DNA of 64,000 nt from Goekera deserti (GCF_010685995.1 NZ_JAAGWK010000015.1:1-64000); one strand, 5' to 3'; counted from the first letter of the stretch, positions 35,620 to 44,583 are shown. The notes: generated from the letters alone by a model not told the origin. Program-made: numbers and translations.

Positions 35620-37427
35620 CCGTCCCGGTCCGGACGCTGTCCCGGCTGCTGACCGCGGCCGGGGTGGTCGTGCTGATCGGGGTCCTGCCGTGGCTGTCCG
35701 GCCGCAGCCCGGAACTGTCGATCCTGCGCGCCCGGTCGGCGGAGCAGGAGGCCACCCCGGAGGCGCTGGCGGCGGTGCGCGCCGAGCTGGGCCTGGACCG
35801 GGGGCCGGCCGGGTTGTTCGGGCACTGGCTGGGCGGGCTGGTGCACGGTGACCTGGGCACGTCCTGGGTGTCCGGCGCACCGGTGGGTCCGGGGCTGCTG
35901 CAGGCCACCGGGGTGTCCCTGACCCTGATGGGCTCCGCCCTGACGGTGACGGTGCTCGTGGCCGCGGTGCTGTGCGCGCCCGCCCTGCGCCGGGCGGTGC
36001 AGGGCCGCCCCGGCCGGCCGGCCGGCGTCGCCGGGGCCGGGCTGACCGCGCTGCCGGAGTTCCTGCTGGCGTCGGTCCTGCTGGTGGTGGTCGCGGTCTG
36101 GCTGGGCTGGCTGCCGCCGTACGGCTGGGACGGGCCGCGCTCGGCGGTGCTGCCGGCACTGGCCATGGGCCTGCCGGCGGGCGGGCTGATCGGCCGGCTG
36201 CTGGCCGACGGGCTGACCGTCACCAGCGCCGAGCGGTGGGTGGTGGCCTGGCAGGTCGCCGGCGCGTCGGGCCCGCAGCTGGTCCGGGCGCTGCTCCGCC
36301 GGACGCTGCCGGTGCTCACCGGCCAGGTCGCGCTGGTCCTGGTCGGCCTCACCGGGGGAGCGGTCGCCGTCGAGCAGGTGTTCGCCGTCCCGGGGCTGGG
36401 GCGGGCGACCCTCGGCGCCGCGGAGTCCCAGGACCTGCCCACGCTGCAGGCCGGCATGCTGGTGCTGCTGCTGGTCTCCGCCGCGTTCGCCGGGCTCGCC
36501 TCGCTGACCCGCGCGCTGCTGCTCGGCCGGGCGCTGCGCAGCGGCAGCCTCTCGGTGGCACCGCCCACGTCGGTCTGGCGTCGCCGGGACTGGCTGCTGC
36601 CGGGGACCTGCCTGGTGCTGCTCGCCGGCATCGTCGCCGCGGGCATCGGCCGCGACCCCTACGCCACCGTGCACGGCCGGCTCACCGCGCCCGGCTGGGA
36701 CCTGCCCTTCGGTGCTGACGCCAGCGGCCGCGACCTGCTCGCCCGGGTGGCGCACGGCGCCGTGGACACCCTGGGCACCGCGGCGGTGGTGACCGTGCTC
36801 AGCCTGTTGATCGGCGTGCTGGTGGGCCTGCTGCCGCGGGCGTCGGCCGGGCCGATCGAGGTCGCCAACGCCGCCCCGCCGGTGATCGTCGGGGTCCTGG
36901 TGGCCGCGGTCGCCGGCTCCTCGCTGGTCGGCGCCGCGGTGGCCGTGACCCTGGTCAGCTGGGCGCCGATCGCCGCGCACGTCGCCGCGGCGTCCACCGA
37001 GGTGCGCAGGCAGCCGCACGTGCTGGTGCTCCCGGTGCTCGGCCTGGGGCCCGCCGCCGTCACCTGGCGGCACGTGCTGCCCGCCGTGCTCGGCCCGGTC
37101 GCCCGCAACGCCGCGCTCCGGCTGCCCGGCATCGCGCTGGCCCTGGCGTCGCTGGGCTTCCTCGGGCTGGGGCCGACCCCGCCCACGCCGGAGTGGGGGC
37201 TGCTGCTGGCCGAGGGCCTGCCCTACGTCGAGCGGGCCCCCTGGGCGGTGCTGGCGCCCACCGTGGCACTGGTCGCGGCGTCGCTGCTGGCCGTGTCGCT
37301 GTCCGGGCTGTCCCGGCGGCGGCCGCGACCGCGGGTCGCCGTCCCCGTCGACGGGCCGCCGGCCCCTGCCGACGTGCCCGCGGCCGACCTGTTCGTCAGC
37401 GGTGCACCCGTCGCCGGCGGGCGCTGA
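35616..37427 (+). CDS. Fused DppB-DppC-type ABC permease
   Basis: A 603-aa protein that joins two permeases usually encoded separately. The N-terminal half (1-310) is DppB-like, with LGLDRGPAGLFGHWLGGLVHG and the cytoplasmic loop GAAESQDLPTLQAGML. The C-terminal half (about 320-590) is DppC-like, with FGADASGRDLLARVAHGAVD and GFLGLGPTPPTPEWGLLLAE. Each half keeps about five or six helices and its coupling loop. The GTG start overlaps the preceding stop. The fusion would fix a 1:1 ratio of the subunits. Confidence 0.88.
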   Translation: MTVPVRTLSRLLTAAGVVVLIGVLPWLSGRSPELSILRARSAEQEATPEALAAVRAELGLDRGPAGLFGHWLGGLVHGDLGTSWVSGAPVGPGLLQATGVSLTLMGSALTVTVLVAAVLCAPALRRAVQGRPGRPAGVAGAGLTALPEFLLASVLLVVVAVWLGWLPPYGWDGPRSAVLPALAMGLPAGGLIGRLLADGLTVTSAERWVVAWQVAGASGPQLVRALLRRTLPVLTGQVALVLVGLTGGAVAVEQVFAVPGLGRATLGAAESQDLPTLQAGMLVLLLVSAAFAGLASLTRALLLGRALRSGSLSVAPPTSVWRRRDWLLPGTCLVLLAGIVAAGIGRDPYATVHGRLTAPGWDLPFGADASGRDLLARVAHGAVDTLGTAAVVTVLSLLIGVLVGLLPRASAGPIEVANAAPPVIVGVLVAAVAGSSLVGAAVAVTLVSWAPIAAHVAAASTEVRRQPHVLVLPVLGLGPAAVTWRHVLPAVLGPVARNAALRLPGIALALASLGFLGLGPTPPTPEWGLLLAEGLPYVERAPWAVLAPTVALVAASLLAVSLSGLSRRRPRPRVAVPVDGPPAPADVPAADLFVSGAPVAGGR

Positions 37428-37455
37428 CCCGAGGCCCCGGCAGGAGGGCCGGCCG

Positions 37456-38136
37456 TCAGCCGCCGGTCGGTCGGCGGGTGGCCCGCAGCACCAGGTCGTG
37501 GGTGTGGTGCGCACCGCCGCCGCCCTCGATGTCACGCTCCCGGCGCTCGTCGACCTCGACCACCCACCCGTCGTCCAGCAGCCCGGCGACGTCGGCGGGG
37601 CTGACGTAGGCGGTCGGGTCGAAGCCGCGGGCCCGCGCCTGCTCGACGTCGATGTCGGCGTGGTGCACCACCAGCAGCGTCCCGCCGGGTGCCACCGCGT
37701 CGAGCAGCACGTGCTCGCACTCGTCGCCGGGGGTGCGCAGCAGTGCCGGGTACTGCGCTGACACCAGGTCGAACCCACCCGCGGGCAGCCGGGCCTCCAG
37801 CAGCCCGGCCAGCACCCACGTCACCTGCACGCCGGCGTCCGCGGCGTGGCGTCCGGCCCGGTCCAGGGCCACCCGGGACACGTCCAGCGCGGTCACCTCC
37901 CAGCCCCGGCGGGCCAGCCAGACGGCGTCCGCGCCCTCGCCGCAGCCGACGTCCAGCGCGCGGCCGGGCCGCAGGCCGGACACCTCGGCCACCAGCGCGC
38001 CGTTGGGCCGGCCGCTCCACACCTGGTCGTGGCCGGCGTACCGCTCGTCCCACTCGGCGGCCTCGTCCGGCCGGGGACCGGGTGCCGTGGGTGGCTGCTG
38101 CTCGACCGGGAACCGATCGTCGGGGGGCTCGTTCAC
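37456..38136 (-). CDS. Class I SAM-dependent methyltransferase
   Basis: A 226-aa enzyme. The SAM-binding motif is ALDVGCGEGADAVWLARRGW near residues 63-82, followed by VTALDVSRVALDRA and FDLVSAQYPALLRTP. The overall pattern is of the small TehB/UbiE-like group, with no clue to the substrate. The GTG start overlaps the stop of the znuB copy 2 gene (GTGA), so it is the last gene of the zinc-starvation operon. Confidence 0.88.
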   Translation of the reverse strand: MNEPPDDRFPVEQQPPTAPGPRPDEAAEWDERYAGHDQVWSGRPNGALVAEVSGLRPGRALDVGCGEGADAVWLARRGWEVTALDVSRVALDRAGRHAADAGVQVTWVLAGLLEARLPAGGFDLVSAQYPALLRTPGDECEHVLLDAVAPGGTLLVVHHADIDVEQARARGFDPTAYVSPADVAGLLDDGWVVEVDERRERDIEGGGGAHHTHDLVLRATRRPTGG

Positions 38137-39023
38137 GGTGCCAGCATCTCCTCGGCGCCGCGCGGGGTCCACGGCGCCTCCCGGCCCGGCGGCACCGCGT
38201 AGGTCGGTCGAGCCGGCCGGGCGCGGCCGGCGCCGGCCGCGCGGGCCACCGAGAGCAGCAGGTACACGGCGATCGCGGCCAGCACGATGGTGGCGCCCGA
38301 GGGCGTGTCGGCGTAGAAGGAGACCACCGTCCCGGTGACCGACACCGTGACGCCGACCAGCACGGCCACCACCATGCTGGACCGGAAGCTCCGGGCCACC
38401 AGCTGCGCGCACCCGGCGGGCAGCACCATCAGCGCGCTGATCAGCAGCAGCCCGAGCACCCGCATCGACAGCACGACCGTGCTCGCGGTCACCACGGCCA
38501 GCAGCAGGTTCAGCCGCAGCACGGGCAGGCCGCCGGCGGTGGCGTGCTCCTCGTCGAGGGCGACGGTGAACAGCTGCCGCCCCAGCCCGACGGTCCCCGC
38601 GAGCACGACCAGCGCCATGCCGGCGAAGGCGGCGAGGTCGGCCCGGGTGGTGGTGGTCAGCGCCCCGAACAGGTAGGCGTCCAGGTTGGCCGGGGTGCCC
38701 GCCGGGGCGCGCGTCACCGCGACGACCGCCCCGGCGATGCCGCCGTAGAACAGCACCGCCAGGGCGACGTCGGCACCGGCCGACCGGCGGCTGCGCAGCA
38801 GTTCCACCCCCAGCGTCCCGGCGACGGCGACCAGCAGCGCGCTGACCACCGGGTCGTTCCGGGTCACCACGCCCACGGCGACCCCGAGCAGGGCCACGTG
38901 GCCCAGCCCGTCGCCGATCAGCGACAGCCGGCGCTGGACGAGGTACACACCGACCGTCGGCGCGGTCAGCCCGACGAGCACCGCGGCCACCAGTGCCAGC
39001 TGCATGAAGCCGTAGCTCAGCAC
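38133..39023 (-). CDS. znuB: Zinc ABC transporter permease (ZnuB-like, copy 2)
   Basis: A 296-aa ABC-3 permease with about eight helices. Hallmarks are VQRRLSLIGDGLGHVALLGV and RVLGLLLISALMVLPAGCAQ. The GTG start lies inside the end of the ATPase gene (7-nt overlap). With the two upstream genes it forms a second complete zinc importer, expressed with the alternative ribosomal proteins. Confidence 0.92.
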   Translation of the reverse strand: MLSYGFMQLALVAAVLVGLTAPTVGVYLVQRRLSLIGDGLGHVALLGVAVGVVTRNDPVVSALLVAVAGTLGVELLRSRRSAGADVALAVLFYGGIAGAVVAVTRAPAGTPANLDAYLFGALTTTTRADLAAFAGMALVVLAGTVGLGRQLFTVALDEEHATAGGLPVLRLNLLLAVVTASTVVLSMRVLGLLLISALMVLPAGCAQLVARSFRSSMVVAVLVGVTVSVTGTVVSFYADTPSGATIVLAAIAVYLLLSVARAAGAGRARPARPTYAVPPGREAPWTPRGAEEMLAP

Positions 39024-39739
39024 CGCTCTCCCGCGGACGGCAGGGCGGTGACCCGGTGCACCACCGGGGCCAGCGGCCCCAGCTCGTGCAGCACCGCCAG
39101 CACCGTCGTGCCGCTCGCCGCCAGGCCGGCGATCGTCGCGGCCAGCACCCGCTGGTTCGCGGCGTCCACCCCGGCGATCGGCTCGTCCAGCACCAGCAGC
39201 TCCGGGTCACCGGCCAGCGCCCGGGCCACCAGCGCGCGGCGCTGCTCGCCACCGGAGAGCTCGGAGAGCTGCCGGCGGTCGTATCCGGCCAGCCCGACGC
39301 CCTCCAGCGCGCAGTCGACGGCGCAGCGGTCGGCCTCCCCGAACCGCTGCCACGGCCGCCTGCGGTGTCGCGGCAGGGACAGCCGGCCGGAGGAGACCAG
39401 CTCGCGCACCGTGACCGGCACCGTGGTCGCGACCGTGTGCCGCTGCGGCACGTACCCGATCCGTGACCGGTCCCGCAGCTGCTGCTGCGGCCGGCCGAAG
39501 AGGTCGACCTGCCCGGCCAGCAGGGGTGCCAGGCCGAGCAGGCCGCGCACCAGGGCCGACTTGCCCGACCCGTTGGCGCCGCGCACCGCGACCACGTCCC
39601 CCCGGTGCAGCGTCAGGTCGACGCCGGTGACGACCGGCCGCCGGTCGTACCCGAACGCCGCCCCCCGCACCGAGACGACGTCCTCACCGGGCCCGCGGGT
39701 CGGGGCGACCCGCGGCCGGGCCACCGAGGTCAGGAGCAC
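39017..39739 (-). CDS. znuC: Zinc ABC transporter ATP-binding protein (ZnuC-like, copy 2)
   Basis: A 240-aa ATPase. Walker A is RGANGSGKSALVRGLLGL, then IGYVPQRHTVATTVPVTV, signature ELSGGEQRRALVARAL, Walker B ELLVLDEPIAGVDAANQ and AVLHELGPLAPVVH, where the usual Thr-His switch is Leu-His. The GTG at 39739 overlaps the end of the substrate-binding gene by 10 nt. There is no His-rich tail, unlike copy 1. Confidence 0.9.
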   Translation of the reverse strand: MLLTSVARPRVAPTRGPGEDVVSVRGAAFGYDRRPVVTGVDLTLHRGDVVAVRGANGSGKSALVRGLLGLAPLLAGQVDLFGRPQQQLRDRSRIGYVPQRHTVATTVPVTVRELVSSGRLSLPRHRRRPWQRFGEADRCAVDCALEGVGLAGYDRRQLSELSGGEQRRALVARALAGDPELLVLDEPIAGVDAANQRVLAATIAGLAASGTTVLAVLHELGPLAPVVHRVTALPSAGERC

Positions 39740-40668
39740 TGCTGCCCCGTCCGCAGGTCGGCCAGGTTGGCGTGCATGAGCTCGAGGTAGTCCGTGCCCT
39801 GGGAGGCGTCGGTCAGACCCTCGATCGGGTCCAGGATGAGCACCTGCGCGCCGGTCTCCCGGGCCACGGTCTCGGCCACGGCGGGGCTGACCAGCGTCTC
39901 GGCGTACACCGCCCGCACACCGTGCTCCCGGATGAAGTCGGTCGCCCCGGTGAGGGCGCCCGGGGACGGCTCCTCGTCCGGTGCCAGCCCGCTGATCCCG
40001 AACTGCCGCAGGCCGTAGGCGTCGGCCAGGTAGCCGAAGGCGCTGTGCCCGGTCACGACGTCGCGGCTGGCGCAGCGGGCCAGCCCGTCCCGGAACTCGC
40101 CGTTCAGGGCGGTCAGCTGCTCCCGGAGGTCCGCGGCGTTCGCGGTGTAGTCGGCCCGGTGCGCCTCGTCTGCCCGGCTCAGGGCCTCGGCCAGCGCGTC
40201 GCCGACGTCGGCCATGCGCATCGGGTCGTGCCAGAAGTGCGGGTCCCGGACGCCCTCGGCGTGCGTGCCGTCGGCGTGCTCCTCGGCGTGGCCGTCCTGG
40301 TAGAGCAGGTCCAGGTCGGCGGGGCCGGCGGCGTCGAAGGCGCGGTCGCCGGCCTGCTCGTCGACCGCCGCGTCCACCGAGGGCTGGTACGCCGACAGGT
40401 ACACCACGATGTCCGCCTCCGCGGTCGCGGCGACCTCGCCGGGGGTCAGCTCGTACTCGTGCGGCTCGACACCGGGCGGGGTCAGGGAGGTGACGGTGCC
40501 GTGCGTCCCGGCGATCTGCTCGCCGAGCCACTGCAGCGGGTAGAAGGAGGCCGCGATGGTCAGGCCGCCGTCGGCGGTGTCCGACCCCGACCCGTTCGCG
40601 GCCCCGCAGCCGGCCAGTGCCAGGACGCCGGCGCAGGCGAGCGCCGACGCGCGCCCGCGGCCGCTCAC
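39730..40668 (-). CDS. znuA: Zinc ABC transporter substrate-binding lipoprotein (ZnuA-like, copy 2)
   Basis: A 312-aa lipoprotein; the signal peptide ends in LALAGC. Metal-site motifs are [26 protein letters not shown] and [18 protein letters not shown], with an acidic ligand near IEGLTD. A His/Asp loop, [15 protein letters not shown], precedes the second ligand and is the mark of high-affinity zinc binders. The GTG start overlaps the rpsN stop, so it is expressed with the ribosomal proteins. Confidence 0.93.
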   Translation of the reverse strand: MSGRGRASALACAGVLALAGCGAANGSGSDTADGGLTIAASFYPLQWLGEQIAGTHGTVTSLTPPGVEPHEYELTPGEVAATAEADIVVYLSAYQPSVDAAVDEQAGDRAFDAAGPADLDLLYQDGHAEEHADGTHAEGVRDPHFWHDPMRMADVGDALAEALSRADEAHRADYTANAADLREQLTALNGEFRDGLARCASRDVVTGHSAFGYLADAYGLRQFGISGLAPDEEPSPGALTGATDFIREHGVRAVYAETLVSPAVAETVARETGAQVLILDPIEGLTDASQGTDYLELMHANLADLRTGQQCS

Positions 40669-40967
40669 CAGCTGGACTTCCGGATGCCGGGCAGCTCGCC
40701 GGCGTGCGCCATGTCGCGGAACCGGATGCGGGACAGGCCGAACGTCCGCAGGTGCCCCCGGGGGCGTCCGTCGGCGACGTCCCGGTTGCGCAGCCGGGTG
40801 GGGCTGGCGTCGCGGGGCAGCCGCTGCAGCGCCAGCTGGGCGGCGTCGCGCTCCTCGGCGGTGGGGGCGCTGCGCACCGCGGCCTTGAGCGCGGCCCGCC
40901 GTTCGGCGTACCGGGCGACGACCTCGCGCCGCTGCCGGTCCTTCACGATCTTCGAGGTCTTGGCCAT
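40665..40967 (-). CDS. rpsN: 30S ribosomal protein S14, zinc-independent form
   Basis: A 100-aa S14 of the long, cysteine-free type. It starts [20 protein letters not shown] and ends [18 protein letters not shown]. The zinc-binding form has two CxxC pairs; here there is none. Such C-minus paralogues replace the zinc form when zinc is scarce and free zinc for enzymes. It lies between rpmG and a zinc importer in one overlapping operon. Confidence 0.97.
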   Translation of the reverse strand: MAKTSKIVKDRQRREVVARYAERRAALKAAVRSAPTAEERDAAQLALQRLPRDASPTRLRNRDVADGRPRGHLRTFGLSRIRFRDMAHAGELPGIRKSSW

Positions 40968-40968
40968 G

Positions 40969-41136
40969 TCAGCGCTCCTCCTTGAACTCGACGTGCCGGC
41001 GCACGAGCGGGTCGTACTTGCGCAGCACCAGGCGGTCGGGGTCGTTGCGGCGGTTCTTGCGGGTCACGTACGTGTAGCCGGTTCCTGCCGTCGACTTCAG
41101 CCGGATCACCGGTCGGACGTCGGTGGCGCGGGCCAT
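40969..41136 (-). CDS. rpmG: 50S ribosomal protein L33, zinc-independent form
   Basis: A 55-aa L33 with no Cys: it begins [20 protein letters not shown], then [20 protein letters not shown]. The zinc form has two CxxC pairs. Its ATG overlaps the rpmB stop (TGATG), and rpsN follows 1 nt downstream. Confidence 0.97.
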   Translation of the reverse strand: MARATDVRPVIRLKSTAGTGYTYVTRKNRRNDPDRLVLRKYDPLVRRHVEFKEER

Positions 41137-41405
41137 CAGGCCACCGCCCGTCCGGCGCCCAGCCGGCGCCGCGCGTCGGGGTCGGTCGCCCGGATGCGCG
41201 CGACGACGGCCTCGATGCCCTGCACGTCGATGGTCTTGATGCCCTTGGTGGACACGGTGAGCCGGATCCAGCGGTGCTCGCTGGGCAGCCAGAAGCGCTT
41301 GGTCTGCAGGTTGGGGTCGAACCGCCGGCTGGTGCGCCGGTGGGAGTGGCTGACGGCCCTGCCGAAACCGGGCCGGCGGCCGGTCACCTCGCAGTAGGTG
41401 GCCAT
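41136..41405 (-). CDS. rpmB: 50S ribosomal protein L28, zinc-independent form
   Basis: An 89-aa L28 starting [20 protein letters not shown]. The zinc form has a CxxC near the N-terminus; here only the first Cys remains. It is the first gene of a leftward operon rpmB-rpmG-rpsN-znuA-znuC-znuB-methyltransferase, with a Zur-type operator upstream. Confidence 0.97.
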   Translation of the reverse strand: MATYCEVTGRRPGFGRAVSHSHRRTSRRFDPNLQTKRFWLPSEHRWIRLTVSTKGIKTIDVQGIEAVVARIRATDPDARRRLGAGRAVA

Positions 41406-41444
41406 GGGGGCTCCTGTCGTCGTGCGGTGGACGGGTCGGCATCG

Positions 41445-41481
41445 ACTCTAGATGACAACGATTGTCAATCTCGTCTAGGGT
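41445..41481. promoter_or_regulatory. Divergent zinc-starvation promoters with central Zur box
   Basis: The palindrome TGACAACGATTGTCA at 41453-41467 pairs at six of seven positions and is the best Zur-type site in the window. On its left, TAGAGT on the minus strand (41450-41445) is a -10 box for rpmB. On its right, TAGGGT (41476-41481) is a -10 box 7 nt before the GTG of the Mrf-like gene. A repressor here would silence both operons. Confidence 0.8.
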
Positions 41482-41488
41482 CGGCCGG

Positions 41489-42742
41489 GTGATGACCGAC
41501 CTGCTGCTGCTGACCGGCGTCGTCCCCGGGCTGCTCGCCGAGCCCGCGCGGACGCTGCTGGACCGACCGGGCACCGTGCTGGTGCACCACGACATCCGGG
41601 CGCTCGACCAGGGCGCCGTCGTCCGGACGATGACCGAGCGCGGACCGCACGGCCTCGTCGAGGACCGGTCGGTGGTCGAGCTCGCCCACGGCTGCCTGTC
41701 CTGCACCCTGCGCCTGGACCTGCTGCCCCTGCTGCGATCGCTCGCCGACCGGGACGACGTCGCGCGCGTCGTGCTGCAACTGGACCCCGCGCTGGAGCCC
41801 GAGCACCTGTGCTGGTCGATCGGGCACGTCCAGCTCGACGACGGCGGGACGGCGGGGGAGCACCTCGCCGTCCGTGGCGTGGTGGCCGTGCTGGACGCCG
41901 CGACCTGGCTGGTGGACGCCGCGGGGGAGGAGACCATGGCCGAGCGGGGGCTGGCGGCGACCGCCGACGACGAGCGCACCGTGGCCCAGGTCGTGGTGGC
42001 GCAGACCGGCTTCGCCGACGCCGTGCTGCTGCACGGCCGGCCGGGCGACGCGTGGGACGCGGTCCGCACCGACGCCGTGCTCGACCGGCTGCTGCCCGGG
42101 GTGCCCCGGGCCGACCTGGCCGGCACGGACCTGGACGCGCTGCTGGAGGCGCTGCCGGCCGGTGCCCGCCGGGGCCGGGTGCGCTCGCCGCACGACCCGC
42201 TGCTGGCCGGCGCCCCGCCGCTGGAGTCCGACGCCGGCGTCGCGCTGGTGCGCTTCGCCGCCGACCGGCCCTTCCACCCCGCCCGGCTGCACGACGCGCT
42301 GGACACCCTGCTGGACGGCGTCGTCTGCAGCCGGGGGCTGCTCTGGCTGGCCACCCAGCACGAGCGGGCGGTGTGGCTGGAGTCCGCCGGGGGTGGCCTG
42401 CAGGTCGGCGACGCCGGGCCCTGGCTGGCCGGCCTGCCCGCCGACCCGGAGCTGTGGGCCCAGGTGGACCCGCAGCGTCAGGTCGCGGCCGCACTGCGCT
42501 GGCACGAGGAGCACGGGGACCGGCACAGCGAGCTGGTCGCGCTCAGCCACCGCCAGGCCCCCGCCGAGATCCTGCTCGCCCTGGACGGCGCGCTGCTCAC
42601 CGACGAGGAGATGGCCCTGGGCCCGACCGCCTGGGCCCTGCTGCACGACCCGTTCGGCAGCTGGCACGCCGACCCCTGCGAGGCGTCCAGCCCGGCCGAC
42701 CCGGACGTGCACGCCACCGCCCACGACGACGACACCCGATGA
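41489..42742 (+). CDS. Mrf-like COG0523/CobW-family protein without P-loop
   Basis: A 417-aa protein resembling M. tuberculosis Rv0106 and the mycobacterial ribosome-hibernation recruiting factor Mrf. The family motif is [21 protein letters not shown] (Cys-x-x-Cys near residue 71). The following [19 protein letters not shown] and the C-terminal DDPFGSW-like region ([15 protein letters not shown]) also fit. The N-terminal GTPase P-loop is degenerate: [18 protein letters not shown] has no GKT. In mycobacteria Mrf helps recruit a hibernation factor to cysteine-free ribosomes in low zinc. The GTG at 41489 is 7 nt after the TAGGGT -10 box; an ATG follows directly. Confidence 0.85.
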   Translation: MMTDLLLLTGVVPGLLAEPARTLLDRPGTVLVHHDIRALDQGAVVRTMTERGPHGLVEDRSVVELAHGCLSCTLRLDLLPLLRSLADRDDVARVVLQLDPALEPEHLCWSIGHVQLDDGGTAGEHLAVRGVVAVLDAATWLVDAAGEETMAERGLAATADDERTVAQVVVAQTGFADAVLLHGRPGDAWDAVRTDAVLDRLLPGVPRADLAGTDLDALLEALPAGARRGRVRSPHDPLLAGAPPLESDAGVALVRFAADRPFHPARLHDALDTLLDGVVCSRGLLWLATQHERAVWLESAGGGLQVGDAGPWLAGLPADPELWAQVDPQRQVAAALRWHEEHGDRHSELVALSHRQAPAEILLALDGALLTDEEMALGPTAWALLHDPFGSWHADPCEASSPADPDVHATAHDDDTR

Positions 42743-42780
42743 CGACACGCCCTGACCCCGACCCACCACGAGGAGCAGAC

Positions 42781-43044
42781 ATGAAGCCCGGCATCCACCC
42801 CGAGTACCGCGAGGTCGTCTTCCGGGACACCGCCAGCGGCGCCCTGTACCGCACCCGCTCCACGGTGACCAGCGACCAGACCGTCGAGGTCGACGGCCGC
42901 ACCCTGCCGGTGGTCACCGTGGACGTGAGCGCGGCGTCCCACCCGTTCTGGACCGGCAACCAGCGGGTGCTGGACACTGCCGGCCGGGTCGAGCGCTTCC
43001 ACCAGCGCTACGGCCGGCGCCCCGGCGCCCGCGGGCGGGGCTGA
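42781..43044 (+). CDS. rpmE2: 50S ribosomal protein L31 type B (zinc-independent)
   Basis: An 87-aa L31 starting [20 protein letters not shown] and containing [19 protein letters not shown]. There is no Cys, so it is the type B form used in low zinc. The ATG follows an AGGAG sequence. It is the second gene of the rightward operon. Confidence 0.97.
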   Translation: MKPGIHPEYREVVFRDTASGALYRTRSTVTSDQTVEVDGRTLPVVTVDVSAASHPFWTGNQRVLDTAGRVERFHQRYGRRPGARGRG

Positions 43045-43048
43045 CCCG

Positions 43049-43210
43049 GTGGCCGTCCCGAAGCGCCGGACGTCCCGGTCGAACACGCGCTCGCGCCGCG
43101 CCCGGTGGAAGGCGACACCGGTCCAGCTGGTGGCCGTGGTCGTCGACGGCGAGCGGGTGCTCGTGCCCCGCCGGCTGGAGCAGGCGGCCCGGCGGGGTCT
43201 GCTGCGGTGA
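43049..43210 (+). CDS. rpmF: 50S ribosomal protein L32, zinc-independent form
   Basis: A 53-aa L32 with a GTG start; it reads [20 protein letters not shown] and ends [15 protein letters not shown]. The two CxxC pairs of the zinc form are missing, as in the second L32 of mycobacteria. It starts 4 nt after the rpmE2 stop, and its stop overlaps the next gene (GTGA). Confidence 0.93.
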   Translation: MAVPKRRTSRSNTRSRRARWKATPVQLVAVVVDGERVLVPRRLEQAARRGLLR

Positions 43211-43614
43211 GCGCGGCGACCGGGCCGGTGGTCGCGGCCTGCACCGGGCGGCGGTGCTCGGCGCTGCGGGCGCTGTCCGCCCGGCCGGACAGTGCCGAGC
43301 AGCTGAGCGCGGCCGTGCGCGACTCCGCCGGGGCCGTGCTGGTGGACGTCGACTGCCCGGGCCTCTGCTCGCGGTCCGCCGTCGCGGGGATCACCGGCTA
43401 CGACGACCGGACCGGCATGCTGGGCCGGGTGTGGTGGCTGGAGCGCGTCGAGCAGCCGCCGCTGGCCGACGCGCTGGTCGCCTGGGTGCGCTCGGGGCCG
43501 CCACCGTGGTCGGCGCAGCGCGTGGTCGACGTGCCCCCCGCGCTCCGGTCGGCCGTGCTGGGCCTCGCCCCGCCGCCGGTGACCGTCCCGGCGCGGGCCC
43601 CCGGCGGGACCTGA
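43207..43614 (+). CDS. Small Cys-motif protein, possible thioredoxin-like ferredoxin
   Basis: A 135-aa protein. Two Cys pairs, [10 protein letters not shown] near residue 11 and [10 protein letters not shown] near residue 49, are spaced as in thioredoxin-like [2Fe-2S] ferredoxins. The rest contains [20 protein letters not shown]. Its position as last gene of the zinc-starvation operon, coupled to rpmF by GTGA, suggests a role in metal stress. The family is not certain. Confidence 0.65.
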   Translation: MSAATGPVVAACTGRRCSALRALSARPDSAEQLSAAVRDSAGAVLVDVDCPGLCSRSAVAGITGYDDRTGMLGRVWWLERVEQPPLADALVAWVRSGPPPWSAQRVVDVPPALRSAVLGLAPPPVTVPARAPGGT

Positions 43615-43639
43615 GCGGCCGGGCGGGGTCGCGGCCCGG

Positions 43640-44515
43640 TCAGCCGGTGCGGTCCAGGCGCGATCGCACCCACGGCGGGCTGTGGCCCACCGCCGCGGCC
43701 AGCCGCAGCACGCTCCAGCCCTCCCGGGACCGCCGGTCCAGCCACGCGCGCACGTCGTCGGTGCCGACCCGCCGGGCGGCGGCCTCGTCGGCGGCCACCG
43801 CCCGCGCCCGCCGTCCGGCCGGGGTGGTGGCCCCGGGCGGGCGCGGCACCACGCCGGCCTCCAGCAGCGCCGCCCGCAGGCGGTCCCGGCCCAGACCGGT
43901 CTCCCGGGCCAGCTCGGCCAGGCTGGCGCCGGCGGCGTGGCGGTCCCGCAGGTGGGTGGCCAGGTCGGCGCTGCCGGCCTCGGCCAGCCGGGCACGCAGC
44001 CGGGCGGCGCGCGCCTCCCGCCGGGTGGCCCGCCCGGCGTCCAGCGCGGCGCGCCGGGCAGCGTCGCGCTGCGGCCGGACCGCCGCGTCGCGGGCAGCCC
44101 GGCGGGCCGCCTCGGCGAGCGAGCCGTCCCGGGCCATCCGGTGCCCGCGGCCCAGCTGCCGCCGGTGGTCGGGGTCGGCGGCGTAGCGCCGGGCCTGCCG
44201 CGCCGAGATGGACGACGACAGCGACCGGCCCGTCAGCGGCGTCCCGGAGGCCAGTCCCATGGCGGCCCGGTAGCCGTCCGACGTCCAGCCGTGGGCGCGC
44301 AGGTGTGAGCCGAGCGAGGCGTACCAGCGGCCGCAGAGGTGGCAGCACAGCCGGCCGGTGGAGTCCTCGCGGGTCAGCTCGCCGAACGGGGCGTGCAGCC
44401 GGTGGCCCTCGGGCGACGTCCACAGGTGCAGGTGCCCGCCGGCCGGGGACGGCGGACCGCTGCCGTCGACGCCGGGCGGGCCGCACCGGGACGGCGGTCG
44501 GGGCGTTGCGGGCAT
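43640..44515 (-). CDS. Ros/MucR-type zinc-finger DNA-binding protein
   Basis: A 291-aa protein. The N-terminal part has LCCHLCGRWYASLGSHLRAH, a C2H2 finger (Cys-x2-Cys-x9-His-x3-His), followed by GWTSDGYRAAMGL, which matches the Ros/MucR domain. The C-terminal 200 residues are Arg- and Ala-rich helices with two helix-turn-helix-like segments, including SLAELARETGLGRDRLRAAL and LRLAAAVGHSPPWVRSRL. The ATG at 44515 follows GGAGGAG. A 17-bp palindrome lies in its upstream region. The target is unknown. Confidence 0.82.
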   Translation of the reverse strand: MPATPRPPSRCGPPGVDGSGPPSPAGGHLHLWTSPEGHRLHAPFGELTREDSTGRLCCHLCGRWYASLGSHLRAHGWTSDGYRAAMGLASGTPLTGRSLSSSISARQARRYAADPDHRRQLGRGHRMARDGSLAEAARRAARDAAVRPQRDAARRAALDAGRATRREARAARLRARLAEAGSADLATHLRDRHAAGASLAELARETGLGRDRLRAALLEAGVVPRPPGATTPAGRRARAVAADEAAARRVGTDDVRAWLDRRSREGWSVLRLAAAVGHSPPWVRSRLDRTG

Positions 44516-44583
44516 CGGCTCCTCCGGTGACGACGGGACGCGCCGGGCGGCCCCTCCCGCGGGGAGGAACCGCCCGGTGTTGT

